16,427 bases of DNA from Terana coerulea. Taxonomy: Eukaryota > Basidiomycota > Agaricomycetes > Polyporales > Phanerochaetaceae. The position numbers were made by a program, and so were the translations under genes. The DNA is taken from assembly GCA_024811115.1 (NCBI GenBank), contig JAKOGH010000428.1, forward strand, positions 1-16,427. Direction: 5' to 3'. The notes beneath the pieces were generated by a model. The model was given only the letters and a program-made list of their open reading frames with translations. It did no database searches and was not told the DNA's origin. Positions 7,772 to 16,161 of this stretch are shown in pieces. The number at the start of each line of letters is the position of its first letter. Position 1 is the stretch's first letter.

Positions 7772-8909
7772 ATGGCTATCGCTATTGCTTTGTGGTATGC
7801 TCCTCTCATCTTCTTGCTACATGTCTCCGCTGACGACTGCCGCGCAGGAGCATCGCCGTCACCGCCGACGCCCCCATTGAGTTCTCACCACCTGCGGACC
7901 TGCGCATCACGAACGTCGCGCTCGGCGCTGAGCTCGTGGACGAGGCGGGTCGCACAAGCGTGCGGCTCGTGTACATGTCGCCGTCGGAAAGCGCGAAGGA
8001 TGAGGATGATGAAGAGAGTGATGAGGAGGAGGAGGCTGAGGAGGAGCCCGGTGAGCCTACGGGCACAGTACTTTGTTCATTGAGACCTGGAACGGTGCGT
8101 TTTCTGTGCTTGAATGGAGGGTGGTGCTGACCAGGTGCGTATAGATCGAACACGCGAAGCTCGACCTCGTCTTAGAGGCGAACCAGATGTACGTGTTCGA
8201 GACAATCGGCAAGAAGTGCGTAACACATACATGTTTCGCTGTCGTACAAGTAAACTGACCCTTGATGCAGCACCGTGTACATCTCCGGTAACTTCATCGG
8301 TGCGCTTTGATCCCGTCTTTCTGCCACGCCTCCCTGAAACCTGTCCTTCGTAGATCAAAGTCCGTCTGACCTCCCACCAGACGAAGACGAGCTCCTGTCA
8401 GACGAAGAGGACGAAGAGGCCTTCCGCCTCGAGGATGTGAGCTCCGACGTCGAGGTCGCAACCGACGACGAGATGGACGAGGACGAGTACGCCGCGTCCC
8501 CCTTCCCGCTCTACCCGTTCCTCACCTCCGCGCCACCCCTTCTTAGCGCACCCCAGCTCCTCCCGCCGCCCAAGGCCTCGCTGCCGAAGTCCAAGGCCGC
8601 GCAGGCAGAGGCACCAAAGTCGGCGGCGAAGCCTGAGAGCAAGAAGCGCGCGCGCGACGACGAGGAAGCCGAGCTGGAGCCGAAGCTCTCGAAGAAGCAG
8701 CTCAAGAAGCTGAAAGCGCAGGGCGGCGTGGCGGCGCCGGCACCTGCTGCTGCGTCGGCAGAGACGAAGAAGCCTGAGTCCAAGAAGGCGGAGCAGCCCA
8801 AGCCAGCAAAGGAGGAGAAAAGGCAGAGGCTGCCGCTCCAGGGCAGGACGGTGAGGGGAAGAAAAAGAAGAAGAGGAACAAGAACAAGGGCGACCAGGCG
8901 AAGTTGTAG
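7772..8909 (+). CDS. Nucleoplasmin-like (FKBP39/FPR-type N-terminal) nuclear protein without an FKBP domain
   Basis: Probable nuclear histone-binding chaperone. Exons 7772-7794, 7848-8094, 8145-8215, 8271-8299 and 8354-8909; introns 50-55 nt. The start MAIAIALWSI, the ITNVALG strand (28-34), an acidic loop (59-74, nearly all D/E), a second stretch with LDLVLE and GKNTVYISGNFID (112-124), then acidic and lysine-rich linkers match the nucleoplasmin-like domain and linker of fungal nuclear FKBPs such as yeast Fpr3/Fpr4. In those proteins a prolyl-isomerase domain follows; here the frame stops after KKKKKRNKNKGDQAKL and none is found downstream. The last part needs one extra base in the A run at 8818-8821: with it the exons total 927 nt (308 residues) and the tail is a clear nuclear-localisation-like lysine stretch. 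Without it the frame runs to 9066 with an arginine-rich and then hydrophobic tail that looks spurious. Confidence 0.85.
8818..8821 (+). other. Frameshift site in the nucleoplasmin-like gene (A run short by one base)
   Basis: GAG GAG AAA AGG CAG leads into an arginine-rich frame. One additional A gives GAG GAG AAA AAG GCA GAG GCT, which continues as AEAAAPGQDGEG and KKKKKRNKNKG. That tail fits the lysine/alanine-rich linker and ends at the TAG at 8907-8909. Confidence 0.7.
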
Positions 8910-9213
8910 GTGCTTGCCTCTTCGCGATGGTCGTGGGCACGGTCGTGACAGCTTGTGTCCCCGTCTCATACGCTGGATTTCACCTCACCAAAAGGCTACA
9001 ATAGCTAACAATGTTTGCGCTGTTTTCTTAGTTTTCATGTTGTACATTCTATTGGTCTGGACTTAAGTGCTGTCGATTAGAATCGCTTTGGCCCTTAAGG
9101 TTGATGAATCACAAGCATCTCATTGCAAGAGAGCACTCATTCAGAAGGTTCAGAAGATACATACAATTGTCCGGGACTAGTGCAACTCGCTCAGCGATCG
9201 CACAATAAATACA
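8910..9213. other. Convergent intergenic region
   Basis: Presumed 3' ends of the nucleoplasmin-like gene (+) and the unknown gene (-). I searched it for an FKBP-type continuation in the forward frames and found none. Confidence 0.55.
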
Positions 9214-9977
9214 TCATACATAGACTATACAACAATTCATATCCATATGCAAAGAGCTCATTGGACCGCGGAAGCGACGCGTCGTGACGTTGTCAATCGA
9301 CTGTAGTTGGATCGAGTTCAGTGCCTGCTGTCTGCATGGTCTCCGTGCGGTGCGAGTCAGGATGACGGGGGTAAATTCACCGTGAGCGGGCTTCGAGGGA
9401 ACAGGAATCTCACCGGTGGCCAGCTGAACTATACACGCTGCCCGTTGGGTTTCAGATGGTCGATCAGGAAGATGAGAGACGCGTGCCTCAGCAGTTGTCT
9501 TCTTCGAACGGTGGAAGAAGGCGTCGAGGGGTCCCTTAGGAGCCATCGCCGCCTTCTTGCGTTCAACGAGATCGTATACCTGCGACAGCGCGTATAGACG
9601 CATCGGAGCCGCGTCGACATGGTACCGGTTGTTGCGGCGTCGCTCACATGGGAGGGTGTCAAGCTCGCGCCTGGTGAGGTTGTGAGGTTCTTTCTTCGCC
9701 TTTGAAAGTGTGAGTCTACCAAAAGGTCAGTTAGTGCACCGTGAGCATTTTTTGTGAGACGTACAGGTGCGCTAGGTGGATGCTTGAACGGCTTACTACC
9801 CGTGTGCTCCCACCGCGTTAGACTCGCTTCCCATTGCTGCACTCTCACTTCGCGCAGCTGAGCGGAGGACGGGAATTTAGCTGCCTTACGTTTCGCAACT
9901 GTGGATGTCTTAGAGGCAGATACGGGTACGTGCAGGCCAGGCGTGGGCTCGTAATTGGGATACTCTTTCAAAGTCAT
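9214..9977 (-). CDS. Basic protein of unknown function, two exons
   Basis: Exon 1 is 9977-9765, starting MTLKEYPNYEPTPGLHVPVS. Exon 2 ends at the TGA at 9214-9216. The second exon is clearly coding in the frame that gives RRELDTLPCERRRNNRYHVD and MRLYALSQVYDLVERKKAAM. The donor is GTACGT at 9764 and a CTAAC branch site lies near 9732. Using the obvious acceptor (GGTAG, 9716) puts exon 2 in the wrong frame and stops after 18 residues. Using CAAAG (9700) gives a 65-nt intron, in frame, and a 232-residue product; an AAG acceptor is also needed in the nearby SDR gene. The protein is rich in Arg and Lys, has no membrane segment or signal peptide, and I recognise no domain. A TATA box on the minus strand lies about 50 nt upstream of the ATG. 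Confidence 0.62.
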
Positions 9978-10027
9978 GCTTGGGGGGTGCAGAAGAGGAA
10001 AGGTTTGTGTGGAAGATAGCCTGCAGC

Positions 10028-10036
10028 TTATATATT
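10028..10036 (-). promoter_or_regulatory. TATA box of the unknown basic-protein gene
   Basis: AATATATAA on the minus strand, about 50 nt upstream of the start codon at 9977. Position and sequence are typical; no other evidence. Confidence 0.45.
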
Positions 10037-10421
10037 GCGGCGCTCGCAGAATGCCGAAAGCGGTACCACAGCGCATGTGATTCTGTGCTCACGTGGAGGG
10101 CACTGCTTAGAAGGTTCTCGGGTGCAATTGTGCACAGCGTCTCACCGTCGTCTCGATCCACCGCCAACCTGCGTTCGTCTCGACGGACGGTGTATCGTGT
10201 CGTGGCGTCAATGACGCGTCCGACGCGTTCACCCATGGAGTCAAGACTAATACTCCGCCTTGTAGGGGTCTTTACTCATCCTACCACATGTCTTGAAACT
10301 GATATATCTCCAGACCGTCAGCAACCGCGCTCTGTCTTCCGTGCTACATATTCTGCGCTTCAAGCTTCAAAACCTGAAGGCCTGAACGACCAACCAACCT
10401 ATTGAATATCGGATCCTCAAC
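10037..10421. promoter_or_regulatory. Divergent intergenic region
   Basis: Lies between the unknown gene (-) and the SDR gene (+), so it should contain both promoters. A weak TATA-like GATATATC occurs at about 10301, 120 nt before the SDR start. The start context is CCTCAACATGTC. No gene is seen. Confidence 0.45.
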
Positions 10422-11693
10422 ATGTCTGGCATTTATACGAACTCATTCCCGCCAGAGTCAGCATTCTCTGTGGACGACATTCCGGACTTGAGTCCGCAGG
10501 TCATGATTGTCACAGGCGCAACGTCTGGAATTGGGAAGGAGACGGCCAAGGTATATTTTTCACTCAAAGCATATGTCTGCACAAAGTCATGTTCCACAAC
10601 CGGAATACAGGTCCTGCTAGCGCACAACGCGAAGGTCTACATCGCAGGGCGCAACCCAGAGAAAGTGCAAGCGACCATCAACGAGCTGAAGGCGGACACG
10701 GGCAAGGAAGGGTATGCGCTCGTCGTCGATCTGGCGGACTTGAAGAGCATACGCGCCGCGGCTGCAGACTTCGCCAAGTGCGTACTCCACTCGTTTACCG
10801 CTTGCTAAGTGTCGTATTAACCGACATACAGCAAAGAAAACCAGCTTCATGTTCTGTTCAATAACGCCGGTGTCGCGCATCCAGACATTTCAGACCTTAC
10901 GAAAGATGGATACGACCTACAGTTTGGTACAAGCGTTCTCGGTACGTGGTACTCTGGTACTCATCATATACTCATTTTCTTATCCGCCTTTACCCACCAG
11001 GACACTTTTACCTGACCCGCTTACTCACGCCCGTCCTCCTGCAAACCGCGTCGTCCGCGCCCGGCGGCAAAGTTCGCGTTATCACAACGTCATCTATGGG
11101 CCATCTCGCAGTGGACTGCATCGACTACGAGACCTTGCAAGACTCGGAGAAGCGCAAACAGAAGGGCGAGCTGGCTCTGTACGCGCAGAGCAAATTTGCG
11201 CGTCTCTTCCACTGCTTGATATAGCAAGTACTAATATGAGGTGGAATTGCCTGCAGGGTAACATCGTGTTCTCGAACGAGCTGCACCGGATGTACGCCCA
11301 CCAAGGTATCGTCTCCATCTCGCTGCACCCCGGTAATCTCAAGACAGACCTGCAACGCAACGCGTCAACCATCCAGAAGGTTGTCACCGTACGTTATCTT
11401 CTGTCCTTCGTCGAATGCGGGCCGAGTACGTACTAATGACATGCAGAGCCCGCTGCTGTACTCTGCCGAACAAGGCGCGCTCACACAGCTGTACGCCGGG
11501 ACGATGCCCGAGGCGGCAGAGCTGGGCGGGAAGGTGAGTATATGCGCGTATTTTCAATCCTCGCAAGTCACTGACGTTCCGTATGAAGTATCTGATACCC
11601 TGGGCGCGCGTGGGCGAGGCGAAGGAGACGGAGGACCCCGAGATTGCGAAGGAGCTCTGGGCATGGTTGGAGAGTCAGATCAAGGGTGTATAG
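10422..11693 (+). CDS. Short-chain dehydrogenase/reductase, RDH/WW-oxidoreductase-like, seven exons
   Basis: NAD(P)-dependent oxidoreductase with a Rossmann fold; substrate unknown, and no signal peptide is seen. Exons: 10422-10550, 10611-10777, 10832-10941, 11001-11197, 11257-11388, 11447-11533, 11589-11693. Total 927 nt, 308 residues, normal for the family. Cofactor motif TGATSGIG at 31-38, NNAG at 109-112, strand-5 serines in ITTSSMG (S166/S167), catalytic YAQSK with Y196 and K200, and the post-catalytic HPGNLKTDL. The segment usually reading FGTNVLGHFYLT has FGTSVLGHFYLT, so the fourth tetrad residue (Asn) is Ser133. Intron 4 (11198-11256) starts GC, not GT. It is still supported: it joins QSKF to GNIVFSNEL in frame and has a TACTAAT branch site. 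Intron 6 uses an AAG acceptor. Convergent with the FAD monooxygenase. Confidence 0.92.
11198..11256 (+). other. GC-AG intron (intron 4 of the SDR gene)
   Basis: Donor GCGCGT, branch TACTAAT (11229-11235) and acceptor CTGCAG. The donor differs by one base from GTGCGT, a donor used repeatedly in this window. If not removed, the frame stops at the TAG in TTGATATAG, just after the catalytic YAQSK. Confidence 0.75.
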
Positions 11694-12078
11694 GCGTGCG
11701 TTGTCTTTTGCAGACTAAGAAATATGAAGTTTTCGTGAATCTCGGTCTTCGTGACAGCTCGTATTCGACTTGAAGAACAAGGTGTCGTACGTTTATGAGG
11801 GTGCAAAGACTATACCGTGTATGCCCAACCTATGCTCTGTGCATCAACTGAATACCCGATGATCTGCGCGCGGTCGCCGAGGATGCTCATGACCATCGAC
11901 TTGCCACGGAACTGCGTGGGAGAACGGCAGCGCCACAAAGCCGAGCCGACCTCAAATTGGGAAGTTGTTAGTATCGAGCGGCTCAAATCCCTACAAATCC
12001 CTTCTTCCGGATGCGCAAAAATGGACGTCGGAGTTGGGGTTCATGTTTTACAACGGTACAATACACATCACGATATAT
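11694..12078. other. Convergent intergenic region between SDR and monooxygenase
   Basis: No gene is seen. It should contain both 3' untranslated regions and terminators. Open frames of 120-130 codons on the plus strand starting here are antisense to the last monooxygenase exon and are not supported. Confidence 0.55.
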
Positions 12079-13533
12079 CTATTTTCCACCGCCGAACCTT
12101 TCCCTCAGCAATTTCGGGTCGCTGCAAGTCTCGCGGTACCAGTTGTTCCTCGCGATACACGCCTCAACGCCTTCGACTACACGCCTGTTGCCCTCCGCGC
12201 GTGCGTCTTTGACATTCTGGGCTGTGATAGGGATCCGAACCTTCTCAAGTTCGGTGAAAACCGTGTCGAGTGTCGCTGTCGAAGGCGGCTCGCCAGTGGG
12301 GTTGTACTTCTCGAGGAGGGTGGCAAGTAACTCTGCGTCCTCGAAGGACTGGTTCGCACCCTGACCAAGATGCTAGCAGAGAGATTCAACATATGCAACA
12401 GAAATTGGAAAGAGGACGTACGGGACTGGTTGGGTGAGCTGCATCGCCTATAAGCACCACGCGGCCTTGATGCCATGTCTGGAGCTCAGGACGGTCATAC
12501 AGCCGCCACTATTGCAAACGTGAGCATGTATTCAAATGCGAACAACACATGGGAATACCTTGGTAATGTTCGTTCCAGTCTTGATCAGCTCGCCCGCACC
12601 ATATCCCAACTCGCCTGCAGGGCTGTTCTTGAACGCTTCTGCAGCGGCTGCATCCATTGCCTTCCACGTTTCTCTGGCTTCCGCTTCGCGCTGCGTATAC
12701 CTATAAATGAGGACAACTTGGCGATTAGAACTGTTCACAACGGTGGGGTTCAGACTTACACCCAAACAACAGTAGACTTGTCAATTGGCACGGTCATCAT
12801 GCACAAGCCGTCGCCGAATGACATGGAAGCCATGGCCTTACCCTCATAATGCTCGGGCGTAGGAGAGTACCCACCCGTCTATCAGAAAATAGTTCAGCTA
12901 TTGGACCTCGGAGTAACACCAGAAGCGTACCTGGGCCCACCCGGTATAGTCTGCAGGTTGATCACCAAACAGACACTTCCGGGTGTTGCTGTGCAGCCCG
13001 TCCGCTCCGATAACAAAACTCGCAGTCTCCTGTGCCCCATTAGCGAAGGTGAGCGTCACAGAGTCGTTCTCCTGCTGTATGGATTGTAGATCGTGACCCA
13101 GTCGAACCGGGACGTCCGCGAATTCCACAAGTTTGGCTCGCAGGGTGTCCCTACGGATGGCAAACCTTCCCTGCTTTTTGGCCGGTTCTCCCTCCTTCCT
13201 CGGTGGGGAGATCTGGCCCAGAACACCTTTATCCTCCGGAAGAACAGAGATGAGGCGGAATTCTTCCATCGGGACACCGTCCAACTGATCGACGAGACCA
13301 GGGATCTTCGAAAGCACACCATAGCCGTTGGGGGCCATGCTGACGAGACAATAAGGATGCGTCACCAGAGGGCAATGTGCATGAACGAACCCAATTCCCA
13401 GACCGCCTTGCGTGAGAGACGTGTTTCTCTCATAGAGGATCGGGTCATAGCCCTTCTGCTTGAGGAGCATGGCGAGTACTGGACCGGCAAGTCCTGCGCC
13501 TATTATAGCGACTACAGGGGCTTGTGTGGTCAT
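12079..13533 (-). CDS. FAD-dependent monooxygenase (PHBH-type, salicylate-hydroxylase-like), six exons
   Basis: Flavoprotein hydroxylase using NAD(P)H and O2, class A (single component); substrate not predictable. Exons: 13533-13391, 13339-12931, 12878-12760, 12700-12559, 12508-12422, 12372-12079; introns 49-59 nt. Total 1194 nt, 397 residues, usual for the family. The dinucleotide fold opens the protein: GAGLAG at 12-17 with the ribose-binding Glu35 in LYER. Arg111 lies in the conserved RRDTLRAKL stretch, the DG motif is GADGLHS (159-165), and the second FAD motif GDAAHPTSP starts at residue 292, followed by GQGAN (303-307). No membrane segment or signal peptide is seen. Intron 1 has the less common donor GTTCGT but joins GGLGIG to MAPNGYG, as the family expects. 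The C-terminus ends FGGGK with a TAG at 12079-12081. Confidence 0.93.
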
Positions 13534-13631
13534 CGTGAGGGGAGGTAAATGCGATTAGAGATGGGTTTGGTTGTGTTGAGTGCGCTGGAGGGAGCTTGGT
13601 GGCTGACCCATCTCGTCCAGGCAGACCGCGC

Positions 13632-13640
13632 TTTTATATT
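13632..13640 (-). promoter_or_regulatory. TATA box of the monooxygenase gene
   Basis: AATATAAAA on the minus strand, about 100 nt upstream of the start codon at 13533. Confidence 0.5.
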
Positions 13641-14355
13641 CTGTCTTTTCTCAAATGCCCTGGGCCATAGCACTCGTCACGCGGAGCTGTGCCGTGGTTG
13701 ACAGTTGTGCTGGCGCATGCCTCCGGCCATCGAAGTTTGGTTACATATGCGAGGAGCGATTCGGATGGGACCAACGAGCTGCCACAGGGCAGGGATCGCG
13801 CCGGTAGAGTTTGATGCAGAGAACTGGCGCCACAGTGCCAAACCTTCGGCAGCGGTGCCAGAAGGCAGCCATCGGCCAGCTATGCAAAGGTCTGGCATGT
13901 AGTCAGTACCGAGGCTAACGTACGCAGTCAGATCGCGAACAGGGCGACGCGGCGGAAGGAGGCGTACTCATTTCTGAGGCAGACGCGGCGGTCCGGCCTG
14001 TTGGTTAATTCGCCACCGTTATTTCTCATGCATTCAATGCCTAGAACTGCTCTTGACATCCTAACAAGGGTGAAGATCTCAGCGAAGGAACACGACACCT
14101 GAATTTGCAATAATCCCTAACCATACAGGGCCAACATTTGGATATCAGCGCCGCGACGGAGAAAAAGACATATCCTCGACGCACAGCCGTCATGCGCTTT
14201 TGGATGATATTTGCAGATTCTTCTGGGTACCAATGAACTTCGGCATCTGGGCTCGGGATCCTTGAACATCCCTCGATACATCGCATCGCGCATGAGGCAG
14301 GCATCGACGCCTCCAACGACTCGAGACACGCCCCGCGCGAGCGGTTTTCACCTAC
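13641..14355. other. No supportable gene; possible downstream part of the broken ankyrin-like remnant
   Basis: Protein-like fragments occur on the minus strand between 14330 and 13930 in more than one frame, for example PEESANIIQKRMTAVRRGY and SFAEIFTLVRMSRAVLG. They do not join cleanly and no domain is recognised. Between 13641 and 13930 I see nothing beyond the upstream region of the monooxygenase gene. Confidence 0.4.
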
Positions 14356-15166
14356 TCAGAGGAGCGCGGTATGCGGACGCTTTTGAGCTCGTTGAAGATC
14401 TTTCACAATGAGGATATCCATCAGCCAAGAACGCGCAGCCTTGACCAAGCGACATACATCCAAGCCTTGCTCGAGTGACACCGGACTCTCCAGTTCCTCA
14501 GCGCGATCGACCAGGGTCTTGAGCAACGTACTGCCGGACGAATGCTGAGATGCGTGAGCCCATGGCAGTCTCGTGCTGCTGTTCTACCCAGGGACGCCCA
14601 TGTTAAGCTTAGCAAGAATAGCGCAGTAGCCGAAGATATCGAGCAGCTGGCTACGCTGTCTGCTAGTGTCGACGAGATCCGCGGCCTTGGACAAGACCGT
14701 GAAACCATTCGACTGGAGACTAATGAACGGTGACTCAGAGAATGCTGGCGTCGAGAGGGTAGTAGACGATCACCCACCAGAGCCTGATGCCAGCTTCCAA
14801 ACGGCATCTTGACATTCATATACGATAGGATCGTATCTCTCGAGCTTCAGAAAGATAGTGAGGAGCAAGCCAACAACGGGTAGGAAAATTGTGGGTCAAA
14901 ACCAAGTCAGAGATACATCTGCAGCATAGACAGGTTTTCCACATACACAACGCCATACATGGTCACGTAGTCATTGCCGCGCTAATACTCCTGCCATGTT
15001 GACGCAGGTATCCAGCGACTTGTAGCTCTTCTTTGCCTGGAAACATCAAAGTAGCGAGGAAAGAACTCTGCGAGAAGCCTCTGCGATCTACGAGCGACAA
15101 TGCGCTGTATGTTTGGATATCTGTTCGCGCATGCGAGCCAGCACGGTTGAGTGAAGTGTTGCCAAT
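14356..15166 (-). pseudogene. Broken coding remnant, ankyrin-repeat-like in part
   Basis: Read on the minus strand, coding-like sequence passes through several frames. Segment a (15166-14963) starts IGNTSLNRAGSHARTD and contains GKEELQVAGYLRQHG. Segment b (14975-14907) contains NDYVTMYGVVYVENLSMLQM, which fits the helix pair of an ankyrin repeat. Segment c (14880-14774) contains LLLTIFLKLERYDPIVYE. A plausible intron (14773-14720, GTGATC to ATTAG) then joins to LQSNGFTVLSKAADLVD. A TAG (14584-14586) follows MGVPG, after which the same frame continues (TLLKTLVDRAEELESPVSLE) to a TGA at 14356-14358. A single added base would join a to b. Taken together this suggests one decayed gene, or one with several base-calling errors. 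The ankyrin reading is weak and the 5' end is not found. Confidence 0.4.
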
Positions 15167-15380
15167 TGTCGCGGTGGTATGTCAAGAACTGCTTCAGACG
15201 CCTGGCAGTGCGGCATAAGCCCAGGCGCCAACTTCGGGCATTTATAGGCGCATCAATCGATGCGTTGATGGCAATGCTGCCGACGTTCCTGTTTTGGTTA
15301 TGCAAGTTCAACGCCTGTCTGTTTGTCCTCCACCATCCTCTGGCCATTCACCAGACACAGAAACACCTGTCATGAAGCTA
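15167..15380. other. No clear gene
   Basis: May contain the missing 5' part of the broken remnant (the minus strand reads HTTATIGNTSL through two stops), but no start codon or splice pattern stands out. Confidence 0.35.
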
Positions 15381-15628
15381 GCAATGGCAAGTACCATAAC
15401 TTGTCCCCATAGTGTCGCGGAAACGAGCTCGACGCGTAACTAGCACAAGCGGATTGGAGTAGATGAGGAATGGATGATAAAACAAGTACGAGGAGGGTGA
15501 TGAAGGCCAACTCCCAGTAGACCTCACAGAACAGGCAGGCAGGTGCCAATACTTGTCCCCAATGATCAAGTTAGCATTGCTACAACGTACAGTACATAGA
15601 ATACATACCTTGTCCCCAATGACCAAGA
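15381..15628 (-). repeat. Three irregularly spaced copies of a TGGGGACAAG-TAT motif
   Basis: On the minus strand the word TGGGGACAAG occurs at 15628-15610 (CTTGGTCATTGGGGACAAG), 15570-15551 (CTTGATCATTGGGGACAAG) and 15410-15401. Each is followed by TAT or TTATGG. The second and third continue as TATTGGCACCTGCC and TTATGGTACTTGCC. Translated, two copies give GDK-W-LP patterns. The copies are about 58 and 150 bp apart. Origin unknown. Confidence 0.6.
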
Positions 15629-16045
15629 GGTCGAGATGAGGGACAAGGCCAGAAGAGTCCAGAGTGCTAAGTGTCCGAGAACGTGGGAAGAATCAAGCCG
15701 CATTTGGGCGCTAAGCGCCGGGATCATGGAAATGAAGTCCAGAGGCTCTGGGGCTGCTACCAGGCCGTGTATCTGTGCTAAACAAATGCGAGAAAAAGAA
15801 AAGAATACTACATATCCGTGTCCGTCTGCGACACATAGCTTAAGTTACAGTCGGCTACGAAAACTTCTACTACTCCACCAATTGTCAGAGTTCACGGATA
15901 CAAAATGCTGAGCTCCCATCCGCTGACGCCGCAGCTTTTGTGCACAATATGTAGGCAATGCTTCCTGCAATATATTATAATGTTCCTTGAGCTGCACGGC
16001 TTTGGACACTTTTGGCCCATCTGAACCCCCTAGTACTAGTGTTGC
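15629..16045. other. No gene seen
   Basis: No coding signal on either strand beyond short open frames without recognisable content, and no inverted or tandem repeat of note. Confidence 0.4.
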
Positions 16046-16161
16046 CGAAGTTCAGTTTGGTTCAGTTTGGGCCCATTTTTGTCAAATCAGAACCAAACTA
16101 AATCAAACCAGTATGAACTGGTTCAGTCAGTTTGGTTCAGGGTTTGAACTAGTTTGAACTA
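16046..16161. repeat. GTTTGGTTC-rich tandem repeats and hairpin
   Basis: TTCAGTTTGG is tandemly duplicated (16051-16070). A strong imperfect hairpin covers 16090-16138: left arm GAACCAAACT..AACCAGT, right arm ACTGGTT..AGTTTGGTTC, with an ATGA loop. A second 10-bp tandem, TTTGAACTAG/TTTGAACTA, follows at 16143-16161. GTCAAATCAG occurs at 16081 and again at 16191. The arrangement resembles a transposon end or a small fold-back element, but no partner end is in the window. Confidence 0.6.

Noticed and set aside
8398..8969. Long open frames antisense to the nucleoplasmin-like gene
   Set aside because: They are leucine-, serine- and arginine-rich by-products of the acidic and lysine-rich codons on the sense strand.
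11817..12364. Plus-strand open frames of 117-131 residues
   Set aside because: Antisense to the last monooxygenase exon, with no domain content.
10422..13533. SDR plus monooxygenase, with the MFS gene, as a biosynthetic cluster
   Set aside because: No backbone synthase is present, the MFS gene is 8 kb away with unrelated genes and a transposon between, and the pair is convergent without shared control elements.
13093..13548. 151-residue plus-strand open frame
   Set aside because: Antisense to exons 1 and 2 of the monooxygenase, whose motifs fix the coding strand.
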